A stretch of 64,000 bases of DNA from the NCBI GenBank assembly GCA_902531765.1, contig CACAFC010000003.1, positions 50,637 through 114,636 on the forward strand, written 5' to 3'. This stretch comes from an uncultured Pelagibacteraceae bacterium. Its GTDB lineage: Bacteria > Pseudomonadota > Alphaproteobacteria > Pelagibacterales > Pelagibacteraceae. This document shows positions 17,201 through 26,072 of this stretch, piece after piece (position 1 is the stretch's first letter; each line of letters opens with the position of its first letter). Position numbers and translations under genes: made by a program. The notes under the pieces were generated by a model. That model did no database searches and was not told where the DNA came from. It saw nothing but the letters and a program-made list of their open reading frames with translations.

Positions 17201-17732
17201 CTGCGTGTACTTTTTCATCCCTCTCATGTTTTTCCTGAGCAGCAATTGTATACTTTGCAACCGGTCTTGCCATAAGCCTTTTTAACCCAATTGGTTCTGC
17301 TGTATCTAAACAGTATCCATAAGTATCTTCTCTAATTCTTGCTAGCGCTTTATCTATTTCTGAAATTAGTTTAATTTGCCTATTAATAGCTTTCATCTCA
17401 ACATTTTTATCAGTGTATGAACTTGCCTGATCTACAATATCTGCAGAAATACTGTTATCGTCCATACTTCCGTTATAAAGAGCTTCATTGTTTGCTCTCA
17501 CCAAATCTTTTCTCCACTCTTGAAGTTTCATTCTAAAAAATACTTTGTGTTTTTCACACATATATTTTTCAGTATCTTTTGGAATATAAGTTTTAGAAAT
17601 TTTAATTTGACCTTTAATTGTATCTTTAGTTTTAGCTGCTGAAGTTTTAACTGCTGGCTTAACTTTTGATTTACTGGCAGTTTTATTCTTTGCTTTTACA
17701 ACTTTTTTTTTTACTTTGCTGGTTTTAGCCAT
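17193..17732 (-). CDS. dksA: DksA/TraR-family transcription factor with basic N-terminal tail
   Basis: RNA-polymerase secondary-channel regulator that acts with ppGpp. The start is placed at the ATG at 17732 (179 residues), since a possible upstream start would overlap the promoter. Residues 1-50 are Lys/Ala-rich and low in complexity, resembling a histone-H1 tail. The coiled coil follows (MKLQEWRKDLVRAN to DKALARI), with the DxxDxA-type tip motif in the ADIVDQASS segment. The zinc-finger region YGYCLDTAEPIGLKRLMARP keeps only one of the four cysteines of E. coli DksA, as in many alphaproteobacteria. A near-consensus promoter lies upstream, and two small membrane ORFs follow. Confidence 0.92.
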   Translation of the reverse strand: MAKTSKVKKKVVKAKNKTASKSKVKPAVKTSAAKTKDTIKGQIKISKTYIPKDTEKYMCEKHKVFFRMKLQEWRKDLVRANNEALYNGSMDDNSISADIVDQASSYTDKNVEMKAINRQIKLISEIDKALARIREDTYGYCLDTAEPIGLKRLMARPVAKYTIAAQEKHERDEKVHADD

Positions 17733-17754
17733 ATTTTCAAATTGAATTCGAGGG

Positions 17755-17782
17755 AGTATATTCAGCAAAATATGCGTGTCAA
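17755..17782 (-). promoter_or_regulatory. Candidate strong promoter for dksA
   Basis: On the reverse strand a perfect TTGACA (17777-17782) and TATACT (17755-17760) are separated by 16 bases, with transcription expected to begin about 15 bases upstream of the ATG at 17732. This is the best consensus match in the window. Confidence 0.6.
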
Positions 17783-17811
17783 GCAACGTTAATTATTGTA
17801 ATTATTAAGTT

Positions 17812-19131
17812 ATGATCAGTTCAAATAGAAATATAAATAATATATTTTTTATTTTTGCTCTATCACATTTATTAATTTGGACAGTTGTTCCGACAATAAC
17901 TAATAAAAATTTGCCCCTAGATGTAATCGAAGCATTAGCATGGGGCAGCAATCTAGACTGGGGTTTTAATAAACATCCTCCTGGAAGTGCATTCTTTCCA
18001 GAGGTTTTTTTTCAGATTTTTGGTGCACAAGATTGGGCATACTATTTTTTAAGCTCATTATTTGTAGTGATTTCTTTCTATTTTGTTTTTAAATTTGCAA
18101 ATGAAATTTTACAAAACAAATTATTGAGTCTTTTCTCTGTTTTAATTTTAGAAGCTATATACTTCTATAATTTCACAACACCTGAGTTTAACGTAAATGT
18201 ATGCCAGCTTCCATTTTGGTCTTTAGTGGTTTATTTTTCATGGAAAATTTATTCCTCTAAAGAAATAAAGTTATCTGATTGCTTTTGTATTGGTTTGTTT
18301 GGAGCAATAGGGTTTTTATCAAAGTACTTATTTGTTTATCTATTAGCATCAATTTTTTTACTTTTTACATATCTAGTATTTATTAAAAAAGATAGAAAAT
18401 TTGATTTCAAATATTTTATCATTTTAGAAGTGTTTATAGTCTTATTAGTTCCCCATCTTCTATGGCTATACGGGAATGATTTTATTACAATTTTTTATGG
18501 CCTAAAAAGAACTGGTTTAGAACCAAGCTTAATAAATCATTTCGAACAACCAATATTCTTTTTAATTAAACAACTAGGAACACTTATTCCGTTTTTCTTT
18601 TTGATTTGGTTATTAGTAAAAAAAATTAAATTTAAGCTTAATATAAATGATAAAAAATTACTTTTTCTGTTAGCCATAAACTTATTACCAGTTTTCCTAA
18701 TTTTACTTACATCAGCGATAATGGGTTCTAAAATTAGAACAATGTGGATGACCCCCTTTTATTTATATTTTGGAGTTTTGTTTATTTATGTTTTGAAATC
18801 TCAAATAAATATAAAAAGAATAAATTCTTTTTTATTGAGTTTTTTGTTTCTATTTTTTTTGTCACCAATTATTTATTCTTATGTATCAATTTCTCAAACA
18901 GATAAAAGAACTGACTACCCTGGAAAAGAGATTGCATTTAAAGCTCAATTAGTTTGGGATAAGAATTTTAATGAAGATATTCAATTCGTAACTGGAAATG
19001 AATGGAAAGCTGGAAACTTATCGTATCATTTAAAATCACGGCCTGTTTGGGAGGGATCTACAAATGATGAAATTTTGAAAAATGCCTCACAATTTATTTG
19101 TATTGAAGATGTTTGTTTGGGAAGATACTAA
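17812..19131 (+). CDS. ArnT/PMT-like membrane glycosyltransferase
   Basis: Polytopic inner-membrane glycosyltransferase of the PMT_2/ArnT superfamily, which moves a sugar from a polyprenyl-phosphate carrier to an extracytoplasmic acceptor. It has 439 residues with roughly ten hydrophobic helices. The first periplasmic loop carries DVIEALAWGSNLDWGFNKHP, whose acidic residue and HPPG segment match the catalytic loop of this superfamily. The C-terminal soluble tail has a cysteine pair (ICIEDVC). A GT2 enzyme follows 14 bases later and probably makes the lipid-linked sugar donor. The acceptor (lipid A, protein or a glycan) is not apparent. Confidence 0.82.
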   Translation: MISSNRNINNIFFIFALSHLLIWTVVPTITNKNLPLDVIEALAWGSNLDWGFNKHPPGSAFFPEVFFQIFGAQDWAYYFLSSLFVVISFYFVFKFANEILQNKLLSLFSVLILEAIYFYNFTTPEFNVNVCQLPFWSLVVYFSWKIYSSKEIKLSDCFCIGLFGAIGFLSKYLFVYLLASIFLLFTYLVFIKKDRKFDFKYFIILEVFIVLLVPHLLWLYGNDFITIFYGLKRTGLEPSLINHFEQPIFFLIKQLGTLIPFFFLIWLLVKKIKFKLNINDKKLLFLLAINLLPVFLILLTSAIMGSKIRTMWMTPFYLYFGVLFIYVLKSQINIKRINSFLLSFLFLFFLSPIIYSYVSISQTDKRTDYPGKEIAFKAQLVWDKNFNEDIQFVTGNEWKAGNLSYHLKSRPVWEGSTNDEILKNASQFICIEDVCLGRY

Positions 19132-19145
19132 AATAAAATTATATT

Positions 19146-20015
19146 ATGAAAATAATAATTTTAACCCCAGTATATAATGACTGGAAATCGGTATACAAAC
19201 TTATCGATGAAATAAATAATTTATCATTAAACCAAGAATTTGAAATTTCAGTTTACATATTAAATGATTATTCAAATCATGATCGTCCAGACTTTGAAAA
19301 AAATCTAGAAAACATAACTTCTATAAAAATTTTTAATATGAAAAAAAACCAAGGACATGCAAGATGCATAGCAACTGGTTTAAGATACATCTTTGAAAAA
19401 GATAATTTCGATTATGTAATCCCAATGGATGGCGATGGTGAAGATAGACCAGAGGAGATTGAATTTTTTTTAGAACAAATAAAAAAATCGCAAGATAAAC
19501 CTATTGTAGGAGAAAGAGTTAAAAGATCGGAAAAAATGATATTTAAGATTTGTTATCAATTTCATAAATTTCTTACCTTAGTATTTACAAGTAAGTCAAT
19601 TAAGTTTGGAAATTATACTTGTTTACCAAAATCAATTGTTGAGAAGATGATTGATGAAAAAGCTACTTGGAATAGTTTTTCAGGCTCATTAAAAAAAATT
19701 GAAGATAATCTAATATCTATTCCCTCTATTAGGGGTAACAGATATTTTGGACCATCAAAAATGAGTTTTATTAATTTAATCAAACATTCACTCTCAATTA
19801 TTAGCGTGTTTAGAAAAACTTTTTTAGTTCGATCTGCTTTATTTATAATTATCTATATCTTAATGATAAAAAGTAATGCATCTATAATTACTGCAATACC
19901 TCTAATTTTTTTATTAATAGCCGTTTATTCAATCTCAAATCTAGCATTAAGAGAAAACATGGAAGAATTTAAAAATTGTCTAAGTCAAATAAATGATATT
20001 GAGAATATTAAATGA
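19146..20015 (+). CDS. Family 2 glycosyltransferase (polyprenyl-phosphate sugar synthase type)
   Basis: The 289-residue GT-A enzyme has an opening IILTPVYNDW, the nucleotide-sugar DxD in PMDGDGEDRPEEI (about residues 97-109), and two hydrophobic segments at the C-terminus (SALFIIIYILMI and AIPLIFLLIAVYSI), the layout of DPM1/GtrB/ArnC enzymes that load a sugar onto polyprenyl phosphate. This fits donor supply for the ArnT-like transferase directly upstream. The last 4 bases overlap the ppc start (ATGA). The sugar cannot be deduced. Confidence 0.85.
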   Translation: MKIIILTPVYNDWKSVYKLIDEINNLSLNQEFEISVYILNDYSNHDRPDFEKNLENITSIKIFNMKKNQGHARCIATGLRYIFEKDNFDYVIPMDGDGEDRPEEIEFFLEQIKKSQDKPIVGERVKRSEKMIFKICYQFHKFLTLVFTSKSIKFGNYTCLPKSIVEKMIDEKATWNSFSGSLKKIEDNLISIPSIRGNRYFGPSKMSFINLIKHSLSIISVFRKTFLVRSALFIIIYILMIKSNASIITAIPLIFLLIAVYSISNLALRENMEEFKNCLSQINDIENIK

Positions 20016-22699
20016 AAAAAAAAGATCTTTATTATGAGAGAATCCCTACAAAACTTTTAAGAGAAGATGTTAGATATTTAGGAAATATATTAGGGCAAGT
20101 TATAAGAACACAAGAAGGACAAAAGTTTTTTCATTTAGTTGAAAAAGTCAGAAAATTATCAAAAGCAAATAAAGCAAATCCAAATTCTAAAAAATCAAAT
20201 TCTAATGTAATTAACGCTATAAAAAAGCTTGATCCCAAAAATACTTTTAAATTAACTCGAGCATTTTCACATTTTATGAATTTTATGAATTTAGCTGAGT
20301 TGGTTGATGCCTCTAGAAGTATAAATGAAAATGAAAATAATAAAAAAAAATTAGGTAAAAAAAATTTATTTATAGAGGAAATATTTGAAGACTTGTTCAG
20401 AAAAAAAAATATTTCAGATAATAAAATTTATGATTTAGCAAAAAATCTTAATATAGGTATTGTATTAACAGCTCATCCTACTGAAGTAAAAAGAAGAACT
20501 TTAATTCAAAAATATCATAAAATTATAGAGATACTTGAGGAGCGTGAGCTATTTAAAAATTTTCCCTCAAAATTAAAAGTTCTCAATAAAAATCTTTACG
20601 ATGAGTTGACAATTATTTGGAATACGGATGATCTAAAAAGATTTAAACCATCACCATTCGATGAGGCTAGATGGGGATTGGCTATCATAGAAGATAGTTT
20701 GTGGAATACTGTTCCAAAAGTTTACAGAAAATTAAATTCTATATTTGTAAAAAATATGGGTAAAAATTTACCAAAAAATTTCAATCCAATTGTATTTGGT
20801 TCATGGATGGGTGGTGATCGCGATGGTAATCCAAATGTTACCTCTGATGTTACAAGAAAAGTAATTTTACTATCAAGATGGGAAGCAGCTAAATTATATG
20901 AAAAAGCTCTCACTAAAATAATAAGATCCTATTCTATGGAAAAGGCTTCAAAAAAGATCTTAAGTAAAGTTGGAAAATCATTTGAGCCTTATAGAGTTTT
21001 TTTAAGACCTTTGAGAGATAGAATGAGAATTACTCATAGATCCATTGAACAACATCTAGTTCATAATAAGCCATTAGATCAAAAAAAATTATTGAGTTCT
21101 AAAGAAGAGATTCTCAAACCCTTGAGAGTTGTAAGAGAATCTTTGGAGCAAAACCAAAATGAGAATATTGCAAGTGGTGAATTGTTGGATTTAATGAGGC
21201 GAGCTAAATGTTTTGGGATTAATTTAGCAAGACTAGATATCAGACAAGAATCTTCAAGACATAAACAATTGATATCTGAGTTTGTAAAGACGAAGTATAA
21301 AAAAGATTATTCAAATTTTGTCGAGAAAGAAAAATTAAATTTTTTAAAGAAATTTATAACGTCTAAATCAAATAAAATTGGAAATTTTCAATTTAAGAAT
21401 AGAGAAAATAAGGAAGTTTGGGCCACTTTTAATACTTTATCAAAAGAGCCACCAGAGTGTTTAGGTGCATACGTAATATCAATGACCACATCTGCTTCAG
21501 ATATTTTATCAGTATCTTTCTTACAAAAAGAGGCAAATATAAAAAACAAATTAAGAGTAGTTCCTTTATTTGAAACTTTAGATGATCTTGTTAATGCAAA
21601 ATCTATCATGGAAACTTTGTTTTCTCAAAAATGGTACAGAAAACTAATCAACCATGATCAAGAGGTTATGATTGGATATTCAGATTCAAGTAAGGATGCT
21701 GGAAAAATTTGTGCTAGTTGGCATCAATACAAAGCTCAGGAAGAAATAATAAAATTGGCCAAAAAATTTAAAATTAAAATAACTTTTTTTCATGGCAGGG
21801 GTGGATCAGCAGGTAGAGGAGGAGGTCCAATACAGGCTACTTTGAGATCACAGCCTCCATATTCAGTTAATGGAAATATCAGAATTACTGATCAAGGCGA
21901 AGTAATTCAACAAAAGTATGGTTATGAGCCTTTAGCTAATTATAATTTATGTAGTTACATTGGCGCGGTTACTGAGGCTACGTTAAACCCACCACCAGTT
22001 CCTAAAAAAAATTGGAGAGATCTAATTGAAAAAATGTCGGAAATTTCAAAAAATTCATATAGAAAAAATATAAATCAAAGCTCTGATTTTATTCAGTATT
22101 TTAGAACCGTTACTCCTCATAAAGCCCTTGGTAAATTATCTATTGGTTCAAGACCTTCAAAAAGAAAAAATGTTGATAATATAAAAAGTTTAAGAGCTAT
22201 TCCCTGGGTGTTTGCGTGGACACAGATAAGATTAATGCTTCCAGCTTGGCTAGGAAGTGCTGAAGCATTAAGATACTCACATATTAAAAAATTTAGAAAA
22301 ACTTTATATGATATGGAAAAAAATTGGCCTTTTTTTAATTCAATGCTTGATATGCTTGATATGGTAATTTCTAAAGCTGATCCAGAAATTTCAAAAATTT
22401 ATGAGGAGTTTCTCGCTGACAAAAAACTTCAAAGAGTTGGACAGAAACTAAGATTTCAATTTGATACAATTAAGGAATTAAATAAAAAAATTACTCCTAA
22501 GGAAATTTTGAAGATAAGAAAAGAATTTAGATCTAAGGTATTAGCAAGAAATATCTACTCTGAGGTTTTAAATATTATTCAACCAATAGTTATTTATAAA
22601 TTAAAAAAAAAAAAAGATAAAAAAAATAGAAAATATTTAGAGGATGCTTTGCTGACCTCTATCGCAGGTATTTCTGCTGCAATGAAAAATACTGGATGA
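20012..22699 (+). CDS. ppc: Phosphoenolpyruvate carboxylase
   Basis: Anaplerotic cytosolic enzyme: PEP + bicarbonate to oxaloacetate + Pi. The full-size protein has 895 residues. The catalytic His is in TAHPTEVKRRTL (about residue 155); GSWMGGDRDGNP, the glycine loop FHGRGGSAGRGGGP and QGEVIQQKYG are all present. It overlaps the GT2 gene upstream and the alginate-lyase-like gene downstream by 4 bases each (ATGA), so all are probably on one transcript despite having unrelated functions. With ppdK and isocitrate dehydrogenase in the same window it shapes the PEP-oxaloacetate node. Confidence 0.97.
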   Translation: MKKKDLYYERIPTKLLREDVRYLGNILGQVIRTQEGQKFFHLVEKVRKLSKANKANPNSKKSNSNVINAIKKLDPKNTFKLTRAFSHFMNFMNLAELVDASRSINENENNKKKLGKKNLFIEEIFEDLFRKKNISDNKIYDLAKNLNIGIVLTAHPTEVKRRTLIQKYHKIIEILEERELFKNFPSKLKVLNKNLYDELTIIWNTDDLKRFKPSPFDEARWGLAIIEDSLWNTVPKVYRKLNSIFVKNMGKNLPKNFNPIVFGSWMGGDRDGNPNVTSDVTRKVILLSRWEAAKLYEKALTKIIRSYSMEKASKKILSKVGKSFEPYRVFLRPLRDRMRITHRSIEQHLVHNKPLDQKKLLSSKEEILKPLRVVRESLEQNQNENIASGELLDLMRRAKCFGINLARLDIRQESSRHKQLISEFVKTKYKKDYSNFVEKEKLNFLKKFITSKSNKIGNFQFKNRENKEVWATFNTLSKEPPECLGAYVISMTTSASDILSVSFLQKEANIKNKLRVVPLFETLDDLVNAKSIMETLFSQKWYRKLINHDQEVMIGYSDSSKDAGKICASWHQYKAQEEIIKLAKKFKIKITFFHGRGGSAGRGGGPIQATLRSQPPYSVNGNIRITDQGEVIQQKYGYEPLANYNLCSYIGAVTEATLNPPPVPKKNWRDLIEKMSEISKNSYRKNINQSSDFIQYFRTVTPHKALGKLSIGSRPSKRKNVDNIKSLRAIPWVFAWTQIRLMLPAWLGSAEALRYSHIKKFRKTLYDMEKNWPFFNSMLDMLDMVISKADPEISKIYEEFLADKKLQRVGQKLRFQFDTIKELNKKITPKEILKIRKEFRSKVLARNIYSEVLNIIQPIVIYKLKKKKDKKNRKYLEDALLTSIAGISAAMKNTG

Positions 22700-23892
22700 T
22701 ATTCAAAAGAATTACTTTTTTAATTTTATTGTCTTTTATAATTACTAACACCTCAAAAAGTGATTTTAAAGAAATAAAAAAAAAAGCAATAATTACTAAG
22801 CCAGAAATTATTTTTTCAATTCCAGAAAATCTTGATAGATGCATAACTAGTATGTATGTAAATCAAACAAACAATCCTGTTTTGCCAGTAATAAAAGTTG
22901 ATGCTCCATCAGGATATGGCCTGGATAATAGATTCATGTCTGCTCTAGATAGTTTTGAAAATTTTAAACGTCCTTGTAGTGGAGGAAATATTGAAGCTTG
23001 TGAGAATGTAAAAAGAGTAATTTTAGATTGGGCAAAAGCTGACGCTGCAAAAAGAACAGGACCATCTAACCATGAAGCCAGACATTGGAATGATACTTTA
23101 ACAGTCAATCTTTGGGTAGCATCACCAATGATGGCAGGATATTCATTTGTTAAGCAAGTGATCAATGTCCCTGAAGATGAGGATAAGATAATAAAAGATT
23201 GGTTTCTAAAGATAGTAAAGAAAAATAAACATCTTATGTATGACATGAAATACAAAGATGGAACTCAAGCAATTGGTGTTCCAAAGAGAGCACATAATCA
23301 TGCATTATCATCTGCAATAAGTCATATGCAACTTGGTATTTTGTTAAGTGATGATAAGCTTTTTAGAAAAGCCTTTTTAAACTTTGAGGCAGCAATTAGA
23401 TATCAAAGGAAAGATGGTAGCTTACCTATTGAAACAAGACGTGGTGGAAGAGCTATGTTTTACCAAGGAAGGGCTATGAACGCATTGTCAGTAATAGCAA
23501 TTATTGCTGAAAATCAGGGATATGATATTTGGAACTATGAATACAAAGGAAAGAATTATCACAACCTTGTTAAGTTTTTTATAGATTTTACAGAGACTAA
23601 TGAAATTGTATTTAAATATGCAAAAGAAATGAAATCACCAGGACCCGCAAAGAACTATAAGGTTCAAGATCTAGATAGTAGATCAAGTAGTAATTGGGGA
23701 TGGCTCTATGCTTATGTAACTCGGTTTCCAGATCATGAGAATGTTCAAAGATTAAAACAATGGTCTACCAATCAAAGCAACCTTAATAATTATCAAAGAA
23801 AAATAGTTTTTAACTTTGAAAATATTTCAAAACGAAATTTTGGCACTTCATCATGGACAGTTGTAGAACCAAACTGTCATTTTACTAAGTAG
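22696..23892 (+). CDS. Secreted PL5 (alginate lyase)-like protein
   Basis: Exported protein of 398 residues with a short signal peptide (IFKRITFLILLSFIITNTS). The central region contains PKRAHNHALSSAISH, then YQRKDGSLPIETRRGGRAM and FYQGRAMNALSVIAII, which follow the pattern of the (alpha/alpha) barrel of PL5 alginate lyases: a catalytic Asn-His segment, then DGSLPxE...RGxRAxxY. An Asn-His and a Tyr equivalent are therefore plausible, and polyuronate or a related acidic glycan is the likely substrate. It overlaps ppc by 4 bases, and its 3' end shares the stop region CTAAGTAG with umuC. The family assignment is by motif memory only; a glycan-maintenance role in the periplasm is an alternative to nutrient degradation. 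Confidence 0.62.
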   Translation: MIFKRITFLILLSFIITNTSKSDFKEIKKKAIITKPEIIFSIPENLDRCITSMYVNQTNNPVLPVIKVDAPSGYGLDNRFMSALDSFENFKRPCSGGNIEACENVKRVILDWAKADAAKRTGPSNHEARHWNDTLTVNLWVASPMMAGYSFVKQVINVPEDEDKIIKDWFLKIVKKNKHLMYDMKYKDGTQAIGVPKRAHNHALSSAISHMQLGILLSDDKLFRKAFLNFEAAIRYQRKDGSLPIETRRGGRAMFYQGRAMNALSVIAIIAENQGYDIWNYEYKGKNYHNLVKFFIDFTETNEIVFKYAKEMKSPGPAKNYKVQDLDSRSSSNWGWLYAYVTRFPDHENVQRLKQWSTNQSNLNNYQRKIVFNFENISKRNFGTSSWTVVEPNCHFTK

Positions 23893-25165
23893 CTCTAATT
23901 GTTGGTAGACAATAAAAATCTGCTGTATCTATTTTAGAAGAGTATTGTCTTCTCATGTTCCATTTTTTATGAACACCTGCACTCGCAAGACTTAATGTGG
24001 ATCTGCCGTATCTATAATTAGTATTGTCAATTGATCGCATTAAGCTTTTTATCTTTTCATCTCTTTCTGATGAAAATAAATTTTTTCTTCCATCATCATT
24101 ACGCAATCTTGTAAGCATGACACCTGCTTTCTGGTATCGATATCCATTTTTGAAAATACTTTCTAAAATTGAGACTGCAGTTTTAACAGTTTCAATACTA
24201 TTGTTTGTTGCGATTGGAAAATCAATTGTTTTTGCATTTGAATAATAACCGTAGTCTCTTTGAAAGGGACTCGTTCTGACAAAAACTGTAATTGCTTTTG
24301 CAACTAAAGACTCTGATCTAATTTTTTCAGATGCATTCAAACAATAATTCGCAACTGCCTCTTTTAATTCTTGAAATTTTTCAATTCTCTTTCCAAATGA
24401 TCTTGAAACTACACAGCTCTTTCTTTTTGTTTGTGTTGTCTCTAAACCGATACATGGTACTCCTCTAAGTTCCATTGCAGTCCTCGAACTTAAAACATTG
24501 GAACATTTTTTGATCCATGTATTAGATTTATTCTTCAGCTGCTTTGCATTATAAATTCCATTCTTTTGATAAAATTTTGTAAGCTGTCTACCAACCCCCC
24601 ATACATCATTAATTTCAACTTTTTCTAAAATAGGATCCAAATTTTCTATTCCAATTAAGCTTGTTACTCCCGATTGTTTTTTCTTTGCAATATGATTTGC
24701 AACTTTACTTAAAGTTTTAGTTTTAGCGATACCAATACTAGTTGGAATACCAGTCCATTGTAAAACTGTTTCTCTAATTTCTTTTCCAACTTTTTCGACC
24801 TCTGAATCAGGGAAATTAGATAAATCTATAAATGCCTCATCAATTGAGTAAACTTCTATTTCAGTATTAAACCTTTTCAGAGTTCTCATTACTCTTCTAG
24901 ATAAATCCCCATACAAAGAATAATTTGATGAAAAAACTTCAACTTTATTTTTTACAATAATATCTTTTGCCTTAAAATAAGGCTCTCCCATTTTAATTCC
25001 TAAAGCTTTAGCTTCATTAGATCTAGAGATGATACAACCATCATTATTAGATAAAACTACAACAGGTTTTTTTCTTATTTTCGGATTAAATAATCTTTCA
25101 CAAGAAACGTAGAAAGAGTTACAATCAACCAAGCCTATTTTTTTAGTACGTAGAATGGATGACAT
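23885..25165 (-). CDS. umuC: Error-prone DNA polymerase V subunit UmuC
   Basis: Y-family translesion polymerase of 426 residues, the usual UmuC length. The palm opens with GLVDCNSFYVSCERLF and includes LSNNDGCIISRSNEAK and the catalytic YSIDEAFIDL. A helix-hairpin-helix region (VWGVGRQL) and the little-finger domain follow. The start overlaps umuD by 23 bases, so the pair is translationally coupled and shares the upstream SOS control. The C-terminal RRQYSSKIDTADFYCLPTIRA region is typical of UmuC. It should act with cleaved UmuD' and RecA filaments during lesion bypass. Confidence 0.95.
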   Translation of the reverse strand: MSSILRTKKIGLVDCNSFYVSCERLFNPKIRKKPVVVLSNNDGCIISRSNEAKALGIKMGEPYFKAKDIIVKNKVEVFSSNYSLYGDLSRRVMRTLKRFNTEIEVYSIDEAFIDLSNFPDSEVEKVGKEIRETVLQWTGIPTSIGIAKTKTLSKVANHIAKKKQSGVTSLIGIENLDPILEKVEINDVWGVGRQLTKFYQKNGIYNAKQLKNKSNTWIKKCSNVLSSRTAMELRGVPCIGLETTQTKRKSCVVSRSFGKRIEKFQELKEAVANYCLNASEKIRSESLVAKAITVFVRTSPFQRDYGYYSNAKTIDFPIATNNSIETVKTAVSILESIFKNGYRYQKAGVMLTRLRNDDGRKNLFSSERDEKIKSLMRSIDNTNYRYGRSTLSLASAGVHKKWNMRRQYSSKIDTADFYCLPTIRAT

Positions 25166-25538
25166 AAGTCACAACCCCCCAAATAAAAACATCTTCTTCT
25201 TCATTAATTAAAATTCTATTAGAAAAATCTTTAGAGCCAGAGGATAGAAATTTTTTATCTCTTTCTTGAACTAAAGTTTTAACCACAAGCTCATCGTGAA
25301 CATTTGCAATAACCGTTGAAAAATTTTTTGGTTTTAAACTTTTATCGACAACTAATAAGTCTCCATCATTAATTCCAACATCGACCATGGATTTACCCTG
25401 AACTCTGATGATGAAAGTTGCTGGAACATTTTTGATTAAATGCATGTTCAGATCGATATCTTCTTCGATATAATCAGTGGCAGGTGATGGGAAACCAGCA
25501 CCAGCTTTATGTAGATAATAGGGAATAGTTAGTTTCAT
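25143..25538 (-). CDS. umuD: UmuD, LexA-like S24 self-cleaving subunit of polymerase V
   Basis: S24 peptidase that removes its own N-terminus when stimulated by RecA, producing UmuD' for polymerase V. I choose the ATG at 25538 (131 residues). The in-frame ATG at 25568 lies in the promoter spacer, and the SOS box abuts the chosen start. Catalytic Ser50 (GKSMVD) and Lys87 (VVKTL) are in place. The cleavage region reads KAGAGFPSP, so Ala14-Gly15 replaces the Cys-Gly of E. coli. A near-leaderless transcript is implied. Confidence 0.92.
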   Translation of the reverse strand: MKLTIPYYLHKAGAGFPSPATDYIEEDIDLNMHLIKNVPATFIIRVQGKSMVDVGINDGDLLVVDKSLKPKNFSTVIANVHDELVVKTLVQERDKKFLSSGSKDFSNRILINEEEDVFIWGVVTYVIHSTY

Positions 25539-25553
25539 GTTCTTGTTTTGTTC
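25539..25553 (-). promoter_or_regulatory. LexA (SOS) box, GTTC-N7-GTTC direct repeat
   Basis: The plus strand reads GTTCTTGTTTTGTTC (reverse strand GAACAAAACAAGAAC), an exact match to the direct-repeat SOS box GTTC-N7-GTTC of alphaproteobacterial LexA. It sits between the predicted -10 and the umuD start codon, covering the expected transcription start. The match is read directly; LexA binding is inferred. Confidence 0.8.
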
Positions 25554-25556
25554 TAA

Positions 25557-25585
25557 TTTATAGCCCATTTATACAATACACGCAA
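25557..25585 (-). promoter_or_regulatory. Predicted umuDC promoter
   Basis: On the reverse strand TTGCGT (25580-25585) and TATAAA (25557-25562) are spaced by exactly 17 bases. Transcription would begin within the LexA box and give a leader of roughly 5-12 bases. Confidence 0.6.
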
Positions 25586-25721
25586 GAGGTTGTATTTTGA
25601 GTCCGTAATTGAATCAAAAGTGAATCAAAACGTGAACATTAAAACCACATTTTGTATGCTTGTGGATAACTTCAACCAAGGATAGTTTTAAATTCTAATT
25701 TAATTATAAAAGGAGAAAATA

Positions 25722-26072
25722 ATGAGTTCAATTGAAGTCAAAACTTTTGACAATCCAGATGAAAGTAACACGAATTTTAAAAATGCCAAAATAGATATTG
25801 TGAAAGTAGGAGATCAAAGAGTTATGAGATTAGTTTTACAACCAGGTTGGAAATGGTCACAAGACATTAAGCCAACAGTTGGCACAGATAGCTGTAAAGC
25901 AAAACATCTTGGCGTAATTGTTTCAGGAGCAGTTTGCGCAAAACATGATGATGGAACTGAATTAACTTATAAGGCTGGTGATGCATATTCAATAGAACCA
26001 GGTCATGATGGTTGGGTAGTAGGCGATAAACCTGCGGTAGTTTATGAGTTTCATGGAAAATGGGGAGAATAG
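25722..26072 (+). CDS. Small cupin-domain protein
   Basis: A 116-residue single-domain cupin of unknown substrate. It has a beta-barrel pattern with LQPGWKWSQDIKPTVG, HLGVIVSGAVCAKHDDG and YKAGDAYSIEPGHDGWVVG; the two cupin segments are recognisable but several metal-ligand histidines of classical cupins are missing or shifted. AGGAG (25711-25715) lies 6 bases before the ATG. The gene overlaps the GFA-family gene by one base (TAGTG), so they are probably co-expressed. A sensor or small-molecule-binding role is possible. Function not assigned. Confidence 0.7.
   Translation: MSSIEVKTFDNPDESNTNFKNAKIDIVKVGDQRVMRLVLQPGWKWSQDIKPTVGTDSCKAKHLGVIVSGAVCAKHDDGTELTYKAGDAYSIEPGHDGWVVGDKPAVVYEFHGKWGE

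Noticed and set aside
22863..23255. Open 130-codon frame antisense to the PL5-like gene
   Set aside because: It mirrors a convincing coding frame and shows no recognisable domain or translation signal.
25539..25568. Longer umuD reading frame starting at ATG 25568
   Set aside because: The extra ten codons contain the predicted -10 element and the SOS box, and UmuD homologues begin near the chosen ATG.
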